Of a DNA stretch of 64,000 nt, positions 62,011-64,000 are shown piece after piece (the first letter of the stretch is position 1; each line of letters starts with the position of its first letter). Source of the stretch: Coriobacterium glomerans PW2. GTDB lineage: Bacteria > Actinomycetota > Coriobacteriia > Coriobacteriales > Coriobacteriaceae. A model generated the notes under the pieces. The model was not told the DNA's origin and ran no database searches. It saw nothing but the letters and a program-made list of their open reading frames with translations. The stretch spans positions 1,054,001 to 1,118,000 of the forward strand of contig NC_015389.1 in NCBI RefSeq assembly GCF_000195315.1, read 5' to 3'. The position numbers and the translations under genes are program-made.

Positions 62011-62955
62011 TCAAGCGGCATGACAATCGATGTAACGGTATGCGCTCACCGCGGCGATCGCTCCATCGGAGATCGCGGTCACAACCTGACGAAGATCCTT
62101 CTCGCGCATGTCGCCGGCGCAGAACAGCCCCGGCGTTCTCGTCGCCATGGCCTCGTCGGTGATCACGCCGCCATCGGTTCCCAGATCGACGTAGGGCTTG
62201 ACGAGACAGACGCTCGGGTCATTGCCGACGAATACAAAGACGCCGAACGACCCCTCATCGTGGGTCTCCTCATACGTCTCCATGGTCGCATTATCCTGAA
62301 AAACGATGCGCGAAAGCATCGAAGACCCCTCCACGCCGAGAACTGAGGTACCGAATCGAACAGAAATCGCCTTGTTGGCAAGGACCTTCTTGATCAGGCT
62401 CTTGGGTGCGCGAAACTGGTTGCGCCTGACGACCATGATGACCTCGCGTGCGAACCTCGTCAGAAACATAGCCTCCTGACAGGCGGTGACTCCGCCTCCG
62501 ATGACGAAAACGAGTCTCCCCTTGAAAAATGCGCCGTCGCAGGTGCCGCAGTACGAGATGCCGCGTCCACGATAGGTGTCCTCGCCTTTGAAACCGACGG
62601 TGCGAGGGGCCGAACCCGTGGCCGCGATCACAGTCGGAGCAGCGTGGATCGCATCGGTCGTCTTGACATGGAACATGCCGTCTTCGGAGCGAGACAGCGA
62701 CTCGACCATGGCGAACTCGACCAGAGCCCCTGCGTCCTCAGCGTGCCTGTGAAGCTTCTCGCCGAGTTCGGTTCCGGACATGCGCTGGATACCGGGATAG
62801 TTGTCTATGAAATCCGTGGATGCGATCTGTCCACCGGGCATGCCCTGCTCGAGAACGAGAACGTTGAGTCCGGCGCGGGCAGCGTATATGGCCGCTGAAA
62901 ACCCTGCCGGTCCACCGCCGATGACGATTACGTCGCAACGCGTGATCTGATCCAT
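62011..62955 (-). CDS. trxB: Thioredoxin reductase
   Basis: A 314-residue flavoprotein. FAD motif GGGPAGFSAAIYAARAG at residues 13-29, redox pair Cys136-Gly-Thr-Cys139 in SYCGTCDGAF, NADPH motif VIGGGVTACQEA and C-terminal GLFCAGDM. The CxxC normally reads CATC, so a small variant. It reduces thioredoxin with NADPH. Divergent from the glycosyltransferase gene. Confidence 0.95.
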   Translation of the reverse strand: MDQITRCDVIVIGGGPAGFSAAIYAARAGLNVLVLEQGMPGGQIASTDFIDNYPGIQRMSGTELGEKLHRHAEDAGALVEFAMVESLSRSEDGMFHVKTTDAIHAAPTVIAATGSAPRTVGFKGEDTYRGRGISYCGTCDGAFFKGRLVFVIGGGVTACQEAMFLTRFAREVIMVVRRNQFRAPKSLIKKVLANKAISVRFGTSVLGVEGSSMLSRIVFQDNATMETYEETHDEGSFGVFVFVGNDPSVCLVKPYVDLGTDGGVITDEAMATRTPGLFCAGDMREKDLRQVVTAISDGAIAAVSAYRYIDCHAA

Positions 62956-63041
62956 GTTGTTCCTTTCAGCTTCCCCACAGGATCGAGATTTATCCGATCT
63001 CTCTGGTCATACCCAATTCTAAACCCGCGCGGGGCCTCTTA

Positions 63042-63056
63042 GCGTAAAATATACGC
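63042..63056. promoter_or_regulatory. Palindrome in the trxB/glycosyltransferase divergent region
   Basis: GCGTAAAATATACGC has five-base arms GCGTA/TACGC around AAATA. It is near the middle of the 129-base region and may be an operator or part of a -10 box. Confidence 0.4.
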
Positions 63057-63084
63057 AGACCGAACGTGACCTCAAGGAGCGTGA

Positions 63085-64000
63085 ATGCCTTCAGATGATA
63101 CCGTTGTCCCGTCGCCTGCGCACAGGACAGCGCTCGGATCAGATGATATCTGCACAGGATCCTTCGAAATCCGTCCGGGAAGCCCGAGGCCCGTTGTGAT
63201 CGTCATTCACGCATCGGTCGGTTCCGGGCACAGAGCGGCGGCCCGCGCGATCGCCCAGAGCATCGATGATCTGCGAGGCAGATACCGTATTCCCGAGAAT
63301 ATCGAAATCGAAGTTGTCGATGTGCTCGATTTCGGTCGCATCAAGTTTGATGGCAACAAGACCGCAGCGTCCTTCACGGGGGCTACGCGTCCCATCTACG
63401 ATATCACGTGGCGATACTCGCTCACCGGTCGCCTGCTGTGGGGCGGTGGAACGGCATGGTCGCATATCATGTTTCCGAAGTTCACCGAGCATGTGCGTCA
63501 GCGCCGACCTCTCGCCATCATCGCAACCCATATCGTCGGCGCCAATGTCGCGGTGGGAGCTCGCTCCATTACAGGGATGGATTATCCTGTGGTCTGCGTG
63601 CCCACTGACTATGAGATCGAGGGCTGGTGGCCCCATCGACAAACCGATTTGTTCTGCGTCGCAACCGAGTACATGGCGGAGACCCTGCGAGCGCGAGGGG
63701 TCATCGATGAGCGCATCACCATCACCGGGATCCCCGTTCGCAACGGCTTCGAGCGCCCTGCGGATCCCGTCGCGGACCGAGCGCTCTTCGGCCTCCCTCA
63801 GGACAAGCTCATCGTTTTGATCATGGCGGGGGCGACGCTTCCTCAGCCCTATGTTCGGTTTCGATGCGCCATAGAGCAGACCGTTCCCTATCTGCGCGCT
63901 CTGGAGGGAATGCACTTCGTGTTTCTTCCCGGTCGGGATCAGGAGTATTCGGGAAAGCTCTCGGCGCTCTTCGCGGGGATGGGTCTCGGCAATGTATCCG
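63085..64000 (+). CDS. MGDG-synthase-like processive glycosyltransferase (3' end outside window)
   Basis: ATG 63085 follows AAGGAG by five bases, and the frame stays open to the window edge (305 codons seen). After a 35-residue lead comes VVIVIHASVGSGHRAAARAI, which is the N-terminal MGDG_synth motif. Later come THIVGANVAVGARSITG, VVCVPTDYEIEGWWPH and ITITGIPVRNGFE, the linker to the GT-B second half. It would make glycolipids such as mono/diglucosyl-diacylglycerol. Divergent from trxB. Confidence 0.88.
   Translation, partial: MPSDDTVVPSPAHRTALGSDDICTGSFEIRPGSPRPVVIVIHASVGSGHRAAARAIAQSIDDLRGRYRIPENIEIEVVDVLDFGRIKFDGNKTAASFTGATRPIYDITWRYSLTGRLLWGGGTAWSHIMFPKFTEHVRQRRPLAIIATHIVGANVAVGARSITGMDYPVVCVPTDYEIEGWWPHRQTDLFCVATEYMAETLRARGVIDERITITGIPVRNGFERPADPVADRALFGLPQDKLIVLIMAGATLPQPYVRFRCAIEQTVPYLRALEGMHFVFLPGRDQEYSGKLSALFAGMGLGNVS

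Overview
The window looks like a chromosome segment from a G+C-rich, Gram-positive actinobacterium, most likely class Coriobacteriia (Collinsella/Olsenella/Coriobacterium type). The reasons are the codon use, the FHA-MerR(FtsR) gene pair, a pgsA-type phosphatidyltransferase next to it, an scpA-scpB-cmk-der core, many PTS permeases and a HydEGF set for an anaerobic [FeFe]-hydrogenase. The genus is inference; no rRNA is present.

Region 1 (1-14759) is a dense co-directional housekeeping block: ABC-F ATPase, small membrane protein, M50 protease, scpA, scpB, an RsuA/RluB pseudouridine synthase, cmk, plsC, ispH, der, plsY, gpsA, rpe, cysteine desulfurase, Nif3-like protein, coiled-coil/zinc-ribbon protein and coaBC. 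Many genes overlap by 4-22 bases. It joins translation, chromosome condensation, phospholipid acylation, isoprenoid, CoA and Fe-S supply.

Region 2 (14838-about 27060) starts at a tRNA-Pro(GGG) and reads as a decayed genomic island: a tandem pair of paralogous small proteins of unknown function, a ParA C-terminal relic, a PrrC/RloC-like AAA ATPase, a frameshifted ComM/YifB N-terminal domain, an IS3-type transposase relic, an unknown 399-residue protein, an FtsX-permease relic next to an SdpI-type protein, and a broken Fic gene on the minus strand.

Region 3 (27087-39876) holds a phosphatase and zinc-ribbon membrane protein pair, a fructose/mannosylglycerate-type PTS (IIBC and IIA) followed by fragments that look like the two ends of a GH38 alpha-mannosidase around an A+T-rich lectin-like gene, an RpiR regulator, two unknown membrane proteins, small gene relics, and a cellobiose-type operon (GH1, IIC, a short IIB) divergent from a GntR/UTRA regulator.

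Region 4 (about 40600-48508) has a possible structured leader RNA with a strong terminator, then hydE-hydG-hydF and the TM1266-type regulator (no hydrogenase structural gene in the window), an M20 peptidase and a relic of a second copy, a DUF5067-like protein and a BadF/BcrA-type sugar kinase.

Region 5 (48653-54370) is a hexose or hexitol module: DeoR regulator, divergent class II aldolase, mannose-family PTS IIA-IIB-IIC-IID and a zinc alcohol dehydrogenase. The likely scheme is uptake and phosphorylation, oxidation/reduction at carbon 2, then aldol cleavage.

Region 6 (54566-64000) returns to core genes: a small Cys-rich protein, pgsA, FHA protein, ftsR, apt, two tandem NlpC/P60 hydrolases, a DegV protein, trxB, and the start of an MGDG-synthase-like glycosyltransferase cut by the window end. 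The striking overall theme is many gene relics in the accessory blocks beside a compact, intact core.
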